Positions 50,838 through 57,042 of a stretch of 57,042 nucleotides of DNA are shown here, piece by piece. The position numbers were made by a program, and so were the translations under genes. Source of the DNA: Planctomycetota bacterium (GTDB taxonomy: Bacteria > Planctomycetota > Brocadiia > SM23-32); NCBI GenBank assembly GCA_021161675.1, contig JAGHAF010000057.1, positions 1 through 57,042 of the forward strand. The letters run 5' to 3'. Below the pieces are notes generated by a model. That model saw only the letters and a program-made list of their open reading frames with translations, made no database searches and was not told where the DNA came from. Position 1 is the stretch's first letter. The number at the start of each line of letters is the position of its first letter.

Positions 50838-52094
50838 TCAGAAGCCGCCGATCACTTCGTCCTCGAGGGCGGCTTCTTTTTCCCCCATCTCCTGGCGGAT
50901 GACGTCTCCCAGGCGGCGGATGCCCTCCTCGATCATTTCGTCGGAGGCGTGGCTGAAGTTCAGCCGCATGGTGTTGTGCCCCCCGCCCTCGGGATAGAAC
51001 GCATCCCCTACCACGTAGGCCACGCCGTTCGCGATGGCCTTGATGAACATGTCCCGCGCGTCAATTATCGCCGGCAGCGTCACCCAGACGAACAGGCCGC
51101 CCTCCGGATGGTTCCAGCTGACCTGCGCTGGGAAGTGCGCCTCCATCGCCGCCAGCATGAGGTCGCGTTTCCCCCTGTAAAGTCGCTTTATCTTCTCGAT
51201 GTTGGGGAACAGGATGTTGTGATACATGGCCTCGAAGATGCAATACTGGGCGAAGGTGTTGGCGCATAGGTCCTGCGCCTGTTTGGCGAGGCAGACCCTG
51301 TTGACGATTTCCCGGGGGCCGGCCATCCACGCGATACGGAAGCCTGGGGCGAGAATCTTCGAGAACGTGCTGGTGTAAACCACCCGATCCTCCTCGTCCA
51401 GGCTCTTTATCAGCGGCACGTCCTTCCCCTCGTAGCGCAGGAAGCCGTAGGGGTCGTCCTCGATCAGCAGCAGGTCATGCTCGCAGATCAGTTCGTAGAT
51501 ACGTTTGCGCCGCTCAAGGGAAATGGTGACGCCGGATGGGTTCTGGAAGGTGGGGATAAGGTAGATGAACTTCGGGAGCTTTTTGTCCCGGCTCAGGGAC
51601 TCCAGCTTCGTCTCGAGCAGGTCGGTGCGGATTCCCTCTCCGTCCAGGGGGACGCTCTCTATGTGGGCCTGGAACGCCCGGAAAGTGAGCAGCGCGCCCA
51701 GGTACGACGGGGCGCTCGTTATCACCGCGTCGCCGGGGTCCAGCAGCACGTGCGAGAGCAGGCTGAGCGCCTGCTGCGAGCCGTGTGTGATCAGGATGTT
51801 CTGGATGTTCTGCGTGACGCCGTACGTCGTCCCCATGCCCCGGGCGATGACGTTCCGCAGCTTGTTGTGTCCTTCGGTGGGGCCGTATTGGAGAGCATCG
51901 GCGGCGTGCGCGTCCATCACGTGGTTGATGATCGGCTTCATCTCCTCGACGGGGAACGCCTCCGGATTGGGCAGCCCGCCGGCGAAGCTTATCACTTCTT
52001 GCCGCTGAGTCAGTTTGAGCAGCTCCCGTATTTCGGACGCCTTCATGCCCTTTGCGTTCTGGGAGAACCTGTGGCTGTGCGCTGTCTGTGTCAC
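50838..52094 (-). CDS. Class I/II PLP aminotransferase (2-aminoadipate/LysN-like)
   Basis: 418 aa fold-type I aminotransferase. The PLP lysine is Lys246 in TSTFSKILAPGFRIAW; upstream VISFAGGLPNPEAFP, ALQYGPTEGHNKLRNVIA and YLIPTFQNPSGVTIS are typical of the MocR/2-aminoadipate aminotransferase group (no HTH domain here). Broad-specificity transamination of aromatic amino acids or 2-aminoadipate is likely. GTG 52094 is chosen for GGGAGG 6 nt upstream and the promoter at 52133-52161; earlier starts would be inside the promoter region. Cupin gene is 84 bp upstream on the same strand. Confidence 0.88.
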   Translation of the reverse strand: MTQTAHSHRFSQNAKGMKASEIRELLKLTQRQEVISFAGGLPNPEAFPVEEMKPIINHVMDAHAADALQYGPTEGHNKLRNVIARGMGTTYGVTQNIQNILITHGSQQALSLLSHVLLDPGDAVITSAPSYLGALLTFRAFQAHIESVPLDGEGIRTDLLETKLESLSRDKKLPKFIYLIPTFQNPSGVTISLERRKRIYELICEHDLLLIEDDPYGFLRYEGKDVPLIKSLDEEDRVVYTSTFSKILAPGFRIAWMAGPREIVNRVCLAKQAQDLCANTFAQYCIFEAMYHNILFPNIEKIKRLYRGKRDLMLAAMEAHFPAQVSWNHPEGGLFVWVTLPAIIDARDMFIKAIANGVAYVVGDAFYPEGGGHNTMRLNFSHASDEMIEEGIRRLGDVIRQEMGEKEAALEDEVIGGF

Positions 52095-52132
52095 GTTTGA
52101 CCTCCCGCTGGGGATAGTTTCATAGCAGATCA

Positions 52133-52161
52133 AGACTACCAGCGGCGGGCCGGGAAGTCAA
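52133..52161 (-). promoter_or_regulatory. Sigma-70-like promoter for the aminotransferase
   Basis: Minus-strand TTGACT (52161-52156), 17 bp spacer, TAGTCT (52138-52133); leader about 30 nt to GTG 52094. Confidence 0.5.
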
Positions 52162-52178
52162 ACAGGGCGTTCGCCGTC

Positions 52179-52652
52179 TCAGACAACGCCTTCTTCGCCG
52201 ATTCGCTTGTCCTCGAAGAAGCTGTCTTCAAGCGCGGTCGGCATCGAGACTTCCAAAAGAAGCGCGTCGCCTATCCCGGTGAAAGAGTGGCCCAGGCCCG
52301 GAGGCATGCTCAGGCGCTCGCCGGCGGCAAGCACGCGTTCTCCTTCTCCCAGCCTCATGCGCACGCTGCCGCGCACGACGAAGAACGTCTCGTGTTTGCG
52401 CTTGTGGAAGTGATACGGGCAGGTCTGGCCGTCGAACACGAAGAGGAACTTGCCGCAGTAGCCGGAGTCCGTCTCGTTCGCAATCCAGAACTCAATCTCG
52501 CCCGTCTTGTCGAACTCATCCAGGCCGAAGTGAAGCGGCAGCGGCGCCACGTCCGGCATCTTCAAGCCCCACTTCTCGATACGCCTCAGCGCTTGTTCGA
52601 CGCGCTCCTTTCGTTCACTCCCCTGCAATTCAAGATGGTCGTAATCACCCAC
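52179..52652 (-). CDS. Cupin-domain protein (sugar isomerase-like)
   Basis: 157 aa, cytoplasmic. The C-terminal cupin core has FVFDGQTCPYHFHKRKHETFFVVRGSVRMRLGEGE and PPGLGHSFTG with the metal set His-x-His, Glu and His. The preceding segment (WGLKMPDVAPLPLHFGLDEFDKTGEIEFWIAN and YCGKFLFVFDGQ) recalls D-lyxose/mannose ketol-isomerase-like cupins, but that is a weak resemblance. Substrate unknown. It precedes the aminotransferase gene by 84 bp, with its own promoter between them, so coregulation is uncertain. Confidence 0.65.
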   Translation of the reverse strand: MGDYDHLELQGSERKERVEQALRRIEKWGLKMPDVAPLPLHFGLDEFDKTGEIEFWIANETDSGYCGKFLFVFDGQTCPYHFHKRKHETFFVVRGSVRMRLGEGERVLAAGERLSMPPGLGHSFTGIGDALLLEVSMPTALEDSFFEDKRIGEEGVV

Positions 52653-53370
52653 GGCGATTCCTCCGATTATGTCCCTGAGAACTTCGATTCTTCCCGGAAC
52701 CCGCGCATCTCGCCAGAAAGCGCGATCCCTGGCTTCTCACGCCGGCATACTACCTTGACACCCCGGCGATGACAAAGAAATCGCACGTGGAGGGGGGGAC
52801 TCCGGCCGGGGGCGCCTGGCCGCGCGGCAGGCGCAACGTCGCGGCAGGAGAACAGAGCTGTGGAGGGAAATCGCAACCGACTGCGGCGCAGCTCGCGAAT
52901 GCGGGCAACGCCGCAAATTCTTCTTTAATAATGGTAGCGGGGGCCAGCTTCGTAACCCAAGCGCGACCCGAACTCGAACAGACCCACATCATCGACTACC
53001 GGGAGCTCCGTGCCCGCGGCGCATAAACCCCCATCCTTATCGAACCCCTCAGTTCGGCGCAAAGCGTCCCTAAGGCGACCTAGTGCCGCTGAGACTCGGC
53101 AAGCGCTGGAAGAACCTGCCCTGGCGCGGCGCCGGATTTGATGCGGATGCTGGCCCTTCCAAGACCGCCGGGCGTCACGTTCGCCTCATGGCCCCAAGGC
53201 CGACGGTTCTTGACTGTTGGCCGAGAAGGTTTCTAATAGGCATATTGTGAGCGGAACCGGCAGACCGGGGCAGCGCCGGACAGCAGTCCGTGCAAGAAAT
53301 GGGTGAAAGAGCGGATGAAGTCCTGGATGAAGTGGCTGGGGCCCCCGCTGCGCATAGCATCTTTTTTGGG
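52653..53370. other. Gene-free stretch upstream of the TetR promoter
   Basis: About 720 bp with no supported gene. Frames such as 52769-53026 (plus) or 52750-52992 (minus) have no ribosome site, no recognised domain and odd low-complexity composition. Possibly a decayed gene. No repeats or terminators of note were seen. Confidence 0.5.
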
Positions 53371-53399
53371 TTGACATCGGGTCGGCCCGCCGGTAGAAT
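53371..53399 (+). promoter_or_regulatory. Consensus sigma-70-like promoter of the first TetR gene
   Basis: TTGACA (53371-53376), 17 bp spacer, TAGAAT (53394-53399): the best -35 and spacing in the window. Transcription is expected near 53406, at the left edge of the palindrome below. Confidence 0.75.
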
Positions 53400-53405
53400 A
53401 AATGT

Positions 53406-53424
53406 TTCGACCAGAATGGTCGAA
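53406..53424. promoter_or_regulatory. Likely TetR operator (inverted repeat at the transcription start)
   Basis: TTCGACC-AGAAT-GGTCGAA, 7 bp perfect arms with a 5 bp centre, placed over the predicted start of transcription. The half site ATGTTTCGACC (53402-53412) recurs inverted as GGTCGAAACAT at 54071-54081, before the second TetR gene. Confidence 0.65.
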
Positions 53425-53454
53425 TTGTCCAGAACTGCTTGCTTACCGAGGACG

Positions 53455-54027
53455 ATGCCAGAAGATACCCGAGCCCAGATCCTGCGTGCCGCCAAGACCC
53501 TGTTCGGGCGGTATGGCTTCCGGAAGACTTCGCTGGCCGACGTGGCCGGCGAGGCCCGAATGGGCAAGAGCTCGATCTATTACTACTTCACCAGCAAAGA
53601 AGACCTTTTCCGGGCCGTAGTGGATGCGGAGTTTAAGACGCTCTCAGCGCGAGTGCGCGATGCCATTGCGAGTGAGAGTTCACCGGAAGCCAGCTTCAGG
53701 ACCTACGTGCTCACCCGGATGCGTGTTGCCAGGGAGCTTGCCAGTGCCTACGCCGCCCTGCATGACGACTACCTGGTGGGGTTGCCGTTCGTGGAGGAGG
53801 TCCGCCACCGCGCGTTCCAGGAGGAGGTGCAGACGATCGAGGCCATTCTGGAGGACGGAATCAGGGGCGGAGCGTTTGAGGTCGCAAATCCGGGGTTGAC
53901 GGCCTACGCGATTGCTGTCTCCCTGAAGGGACTTGAGTATCCCTGGCTGGTTGATTCGGACGACGCGAAGCTTGAAAGCGACCTGGACCTGCTGCTGAAA
54001 CTGTTGATGAAGGCAATAGGGAAGTGA
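53455..54027 (+). CDS. TetR/AcrR-family transcriptional regulator 1
   Basis: 190 aa. N-terminal TetR helix-turn-helix (ILRAAKTLFGRYGFRKTSLADVAGEARMGKSSIYYYFTSKEDLF, about 10-53), then an all-helical ligand domain. ATG 53455 is chosen: GAGG precedes it closely, and an earlier ATG (53416) would fall in the operator. Promoter and palindromic operator overlap, so autorepression is likely. Its genetic place upstream of a second TetR gene, a TolC-like lipoprotein and an RND adaptor suggests control of efflux genes. Inducer unknown. Confidence 0.88.
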   Translation: MPEDTRAQILRAAKTLFGRYGFRKTSLADVAGEARMGKSSIYYYFTSKEDLFRAVVDAEFKTLSARVRDAIASESSPEASFRTYVLTRMRVARELASAYAALHDDYLVGLPFVEEVRHRAFQEEVQTIEAILEDGIRGGAFEVANPGLTAYAIAVSLKGLEYPWLVDSDDAKLESDLDLLLKLLMKAIGK

Positions 54028-54070
54028 GAGCTCTCTTTTTTTTCGCCTGGTTGGACCAAAAGGCCCGTTC

Positions 54071-54081
54071 GGTCGAAACAT
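54071..54081 (-). promoter_or_regulatory. Half-site shared with the TetR operator
   Basis: GGTCGAAACAT on the plus strand (ATGTTTCGACC on the minus), identical to 11 bases at 53402-53412. A distal TTGGACC 14 bp before it (54051-54057) may form a poor second arm. The same TetR protein may bind here and control the second regulator or the efflux operon. Confidence 0.5.
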
Positions 54082-54151
54082 CGGTCATTCAACTGGCAGA
54101 TAATCCCCGAATCGGTTGCGCCTCAAGCATCCGCTCGCTGGGAGGGGTGAG

Positions 54152-54772
54152 ATGAACACGGAGAAGATGCCGCGACGGGAAAGGGAAAGGCTCAGGCACC
54201 GTGCGCTCATCCTCGATGCGGCCATCGAGCTCTTCTCCGAGAAGGGTTACCAGAACGTCTCGGTGCAGGAAATCGCACGGAGGGCCGAGTTCTCTGTGGG
54301 CGCCCTCTACTCGTTCTTCGAGAGCAAGGAACGGCTCTACGAATCTCTCGTGCTGTCGGTGGCCGAGGAGCATCACGCGCGGCTCCTCGCGGCGTTGCGA
54401 CGGGAGGGCGAGGCGTCGGCGGTCCTCCGTGGATACGTTGCCGAGCGTGGCAGGCTCTTCACAGACAACATCAAGCTCGTGCGCCTGTATTTCTCGGAGA
54501 CGCGCGCATTGGGCTCGCCAATGCAGTCGGCGGTGTGCGAAAAGGTTCATGAGCTTTACCACGAACTCGTGCTGGAGGCGGCTTCGGTAATAGAGAGGGG
54601 CGTCCGCGAAGGCGCTTTCAGAGAAGGCGATCCGTACCACATGGCCGTGGCCCTGGAGGGAATCATCAACGCGTTCCTTTTCTGCTGGCTACAGGAGCCG
54701 GAACGGCAGCCTTACGAAGCAAACGTCCCTGTGATTCTGGACATCTTCCTGAGAGGAGCGGCAGCCAGATGA
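54152..54772 (+). CDS. TetR/AcrR-family transcriptional regulator 2
   Basis: 206 aa. TetR helix-turn-helix (LILDAAIELFSEKGYQNVSVQEIARRAEFSVGALYSFFESKERLY, about 18-62) and a helical C-terminal domain; close in type to regulators in front of RND/TolC operons. ATG 54152 follows an excellent GGAGGGG site. The C-terminal domain differs from that of regulator 1, so the two may respond to different ligands. Followed after 121 bp by the TolC-like gene. Confidence 0.88.
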   Translation: MNTEKMPRRERERLRHRALILDAAIELFSEKGYQNVSVQEIARRAEFSVGALYSFFESKERLYESLVLSVAEEHHARLLAALRREGEASAVLRGYVAERGRLFTDNIKLVRLYFSETRALGSPMQSAVCEKVHELYHELVLEAASVIERGVREGAFREGDPYHMAVALEGIINAFLFCWLQEPERQPYEANVPVILDIFLRGAAAR

Positions 54773-54893
54773 GGGCATCAAACGTACGCTGCATGTGGCC
54801 CACGCTTCTGACAGCAGGTGCGCTATTGTTCTTCAGAGCGAGTTACACCGTGCCACCGTTGCATGGAGACCGACAGCACTGGGAGACAGCTGC

Positions 54894-56468
54894 ATGATCG
54901 ATGGACCGAAGGATGGACACTGCGCCAGGGCTGCACGCGCCGCAGGCCCTGTGATTTTGCTTGGACTTAGCTTGCTGGTCTCGGGCTGCGCGTCCGAACG
55001 CTCCTTGTATGGCGGCCTGCAGGGGCGTCGAATGGAGGCCTACCACCAGTGGCGCCGGGCTCGCAACAGCGAGCAGGCGTCTCAGACGCGCCTTAAAGGG
55101 GAGTTGGCCCTGGAAGACGCGCTCAAGCTTGCCCTCACGCACAACAAGTCTCTCCAGAGCGCACTGCAGGAAGAGCAGGTATCGCGCGGAAAGGTGACTG
55201 AGGCATACTCCAATGTTCTGCCCAGTCTGACGGCCACCGCCGGTTACACGCGTCTTGACGAAGTGCCCGGTTTCGACGTCGGTGGGCAGTCCGTCGCTAT
55301 CGGAGATGTGGACAATTACTCCGCAGGGCTCCAGGTCAAGCAGCCGTTGTTCCGGGGGGGAGGCATCCCGGCGGCCTGGCGGGCGGCCCGCTGGTACTCC
55401 CTGTTGGCGAACGAAACCGTTCGCGGCGCCGTGCAGGGCGTGATCTACGAGGTCGCCCATGCCTACTACGATACGCTTCTGGCCCAGCACCTGTATGAGG
55501 TGAACCGGGACGCTGTGGAATCGGCCAAAGCACACCTGCGCGACGTGCAGGTAAAGCGTGACCGGGGGATTGCCTCTGGTTTCGACGTGCTGCGCGCCGA
55601 GGTGGACGTTTCGCTCTTCGAGGCCGATATGATCCAGCAGCAGAATCAGATCCATCTGGCGAAGACACGATTGCTTCGCGCAGTTGGAGTCTCGCAGGAC
55701 AGCGAGGTGACGTTGTCCGGTGAACTGACCTACAGCCCCATGAAACCGGTGCTCGATGAAGCGGTGCGCCTGGCCTACCAGAACCGGCCGGACCTGTACC
55801 ACGCCGAGCTGAGCGTAGAGTTACAGCAGGAGGCATTGCGCATTGCGCGGAGCGAGTACTGGCCGAAGTTGAACGCGTGGGCTCGCCAGCAATGGGCGAA
55901 ACCCGACCCGCATACTTCGGAAGTGGAGTGGGACGATGCCTGGAGCGCCGGCATCTCCGTGGACTGGAATCTGTTCGATGGCCTGGGCCGGGAGGGCCGT
56001 GTGATTCAGCAGAAGGCCAGGTTGCGGCAGAGCGAGGTCCGGCTCGTCGATGCAGAGGAACGGGTCTTGCTCGAGATACGGCAGGCCATATTGAGCCTGC
56101 GGGATGCTGAGGAGTTCGTCGAGTCGCAGCGGATGAACCTCGGTCGGGCCAAAGAGGCGCTGCGACTGGCTGAGGTCGAGTATCAGCAGGGCATCGCGGA
56201 TGCGGTGACGGTTACCGAGGCGCGCGCGGCCCTGACCCGCGCGCGAGGGCTGTACTACCAGGCGGTTTACCGCCATACCGTCGCCCGGCTGGACCTCCAG
56301 CGGGCAATGGGCATATTGGGCCCCCGCGCGGGCGCATCGCCGACGGAAGTAAAGATGCCTTTGCGCCCGGGAGTGATTGAGCAGTTCAGCGCCGGAAACA
56401 AATCAGGGACTTTACAGCAACCTGAAGCCTCCGCGCCGGCTGGCGGCGGAAGCAAGGGAGAACAATGA
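54894..56468 (+). CDS. TolC-family outer-membrane efflux lipoprotein (OprM/NodT type)
   Basis: 524 aa. Lipobox VSGC (Cys32) after a signal peptide. Two repeats of the outer-membrane efflux protein fold: LEDALKLALTHNKSLQSALQEEQVSRGKVTEAYSNVLPSLTATAGY with AYYDTLLAQHLYEVNRDAVESAKAHLRDVQVKRDRGIASGFDVLRAEVD (about 75-250) and the second half (VRLAYQNRPDLYHAELSVELQQEALRIARSEYWPKLNAWA onward). It forms the outer-membrane channel of a tripartite pump. ATG 54894 is chosen for GGGAG 8 nt upstream. Its stop overlaps the start of the adaptor gene (ATGATG), so they are translationally coupled. Confidence 0.92.
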   Translation: MIDGPKDGHCARAARAAGPVILLGLSLLVSGCASERSLYGGLQGRRMEAYHQWRRARNSEQASQTRLKGELALEDALKLALTHNKSLQSALQEEQVSRGKVTEAYSNVLPSLTATAGYTRLDEVPGFDVGGQSVAIGDVDNYSAGLQVKQPLFRGGGIPAAWRAARWYSLLANETVRGAVQGVIYEVAHAYYDTLLAQHLYEVNRDAVESAKAHLRDVQVKRDRGIASGFDVLRAEVDVSLFEADMIQQQNQIHLAKTRLLRAVGVSQDSEVTLSGELTYSPMKPVLDEAVRLAYQNRPDLYHAELSVELQQEALRIARSEYWPKLNAWARQQWAKPDPHTSEVEWDDAWSAGISVDWNLFDGLGREGRVIQQKARLRQSEVRLVDAEERVLLEIRQAILSLRDAEEFVESQRMNLGRAKEALRLAEVEYQQGIADAVTVTEARAALTRARGLYYQAVYRHTVARLDLQRAMGILGPRAGASPTEVKMPLRPGVIEQFSAGNKSGTLQQPEASAPAGGGSKGEQ

Positions 56469-57042
56469 TGAGGAAGGCATTGAAGACTTTGGTCTGGTTG
56501 ATCCTACTGGCGGGCATTCTGTACGGGGGGTACCGGGGCATTCGACTGGTCCAGGCCCGGAAGGAAGCGGCGAAGGCGGCCGCCGGACAGCAAGAGAGGA
56601 CCGGTCCTGTTAAGGTTGCTGTCGTGCCCGTCCAGGTGGGGAAGATCGCTCAGAACGTCTGGGTCACGGGCGAGGTCAGCGCCCTGGATGCTGTAGACAT
56701 AGTCCCGGAGGTGAGCGGCCGGCTCGAGCGCCTGAGACTGCCCGACGGCACACTGATCGAGGAAGGCGTCAGAGCGCATAAAGGCGAGGTGGTCGCAGTT
56801 ATCGAGCGTGACCGATACGAGACGGCGGTGAAATCCGCCGAGGCGGCGGTGGCCGTGGCCAGGGCCTCGTGCGAGCGCGCTAAAGTCAACCTGGCGGACG
56901 CCCGGCGCGAAAAGGACCGCTGGACGGGGCTGCTCGAGGGAGGAGCAGGAACCGAGCAGCAGCTCGACCGAGCCGTGACGGCCTTCGAGCGCGCTCAGGC
57001 TGAATTGAACCTGGCCCAGGCCCAGATCAAACAGGCCGAGGC
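56468..57042 (+). CDS. RND efflux periplasmic adaptor (MFP/HlyD type), 5' part
   Basis: Open to the right edge: 191 residues present. One N-terminal membrane anchor (LKTLVWLILLAGILYGGY), then the lipoyl-like half motif VWVTGEVSALDAVDIVPEVSGRL and a helical hairpin region starting near EAAVAVARASCERAKVNLADARREKD. Such adaptors join TolC-like channels to inner-membrane RND or ABC pumps. ATG 56465 or 56468 (both overlap the TolC stop); GGGAG is 7 nt before the second. The pump gene itself would lie beyond the window. Confidence 0.9.
   Translation, partial: MRKALKTLVWLILLAGILYGGYRGIRLVQARKEAAKAAAGQQERTGPVKVAVVPVQVGKIAQNVWVTGEVSALDAVDIVPEVSGRLERLRLPDGTLIEEGVRAHKGEVVAVIERDRYETAVKSAEAAVAVARASCERAKVNLADARREKDRWTGLLEGGAGTEQQLDRAVTAFERAQAELNLAQAQIKQAE

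Noticed and set aside
52769..53026. 85-codon plus-strand frame in the gap before the TetR genes
   Set aside because: No ribosome site, no known domain, low-complexity sequence; not supported.
54028..54048. GAGAGCTCTC followed by eight T as a terminator after the first TetR gene
   Set aside because: The palindrome has no loop; only a 3 bp stem could form, too weak for a reliable call.
1..57042. CRISPR arrays, prophage genes, transposases or integrases
   Set aside because: No spaced direct repeats, no phage structural genes and no transposase or recombinase motifs were found by reading through the window.

Overview
The window is a stretch of high-GC, gene-dense bacterial chromosome. It reads as a free-living Gram-negative (diderm) organism. 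It has lipoprotein machinery (LspA) and several lipobox proteins, an NlpD-like envelope factor, an MsbA-type lipid/peptide exporter, LPS-core-like glycosyltransferases and the start of a TolC/RND-type efflux operon. The mix of GH116, an NPCBM-domain protein, uroporphyrinogen-decarboxylase-like and M81 (MlrC-like) enzymes, HEAT-repeat lipoproteins and FHA/PP2C signalling proteins recalls uncultivated Planctomycetota/PVC-like or Hydrogenedentota/Sumerlaeota-type genomes. That placement is a low-confidence guess. No prophage, IS element, CRISPR array or replication origin was seen.

Layout. 1-6300: tail of an MBL-fold hydrolase, an orphan sensor kinase behind ilvD, then divergent msbA and a small membrane protein. 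6300-11720: a gamma-glutamyltransferase-like enzyme and two tandem related glycosyltransferases, the first with a long C-terminal toroid-like domain. 11720-16450 (minus): HEAT/TPR lipoprotein, rpiB, an NlpD-like LysM/LytM lipoprotein and a SpoIIE-type phosphatase with a degenerate receiver. 16554-22013: DUF3108 protein, then (minus) a DUF6159-like membrane protein, purM and a large HEAT protein. 22154-22230: tRNA-Cys. 22301-27713 (minus): a probable four-gene operon (UroD-like, GH20-N-like, nitrilase, GH-A-like secreted hydrolase). 27824-31211 (minus): NPCBM protein, phosphohexomutase, YraN. 31465-34405 (plus): DksA-like, lspA, FHA-GAF-PP2C. 34487-39894 (minus): a tight four-gene catabolic cassette (transaldolase-like, MmsA, class III aminotransferase, M81 enzyme). 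39995-47291: sigma-54 activator, leuS-galK, WaaG-like glycosyltransferase, cupin lipoprotein. 47301-52652 (minus): GH116, a roughly 1 kb gene-free stretch, an aminotransferase and a cupin. 53455-57042: two TetR regulators, a TolC-like lipoprotein and an RND adaptor cut by the window end.

Gene interplay. Several themes recur: glycan and sugar handling (GT pair, GH116, GalK, phosphohexomutase, RpiB, transaldolase-like), envelope biogenesis and export, and signalling by partner-switching phosphatases. Many start sites were chosen by reading sigma-70-like promoters (TTGnnn, mostly 17 bp spacers, TAnnnT) and Shine-Dalgarno sequences directly. Five convergent gene pairs are only 3-21 bp apart, leaving no room for a conventional terminator.

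No single locus could be shown to be a new system. The best candidates for novelty are the four-gene MlrC/aminotransferase/MmsA/transaldolase cassette, the UroD-like/nitrilase/glycosidase-like operon, the GT-toroid pair, and the signalling proteins with non-canonical receiver domains.
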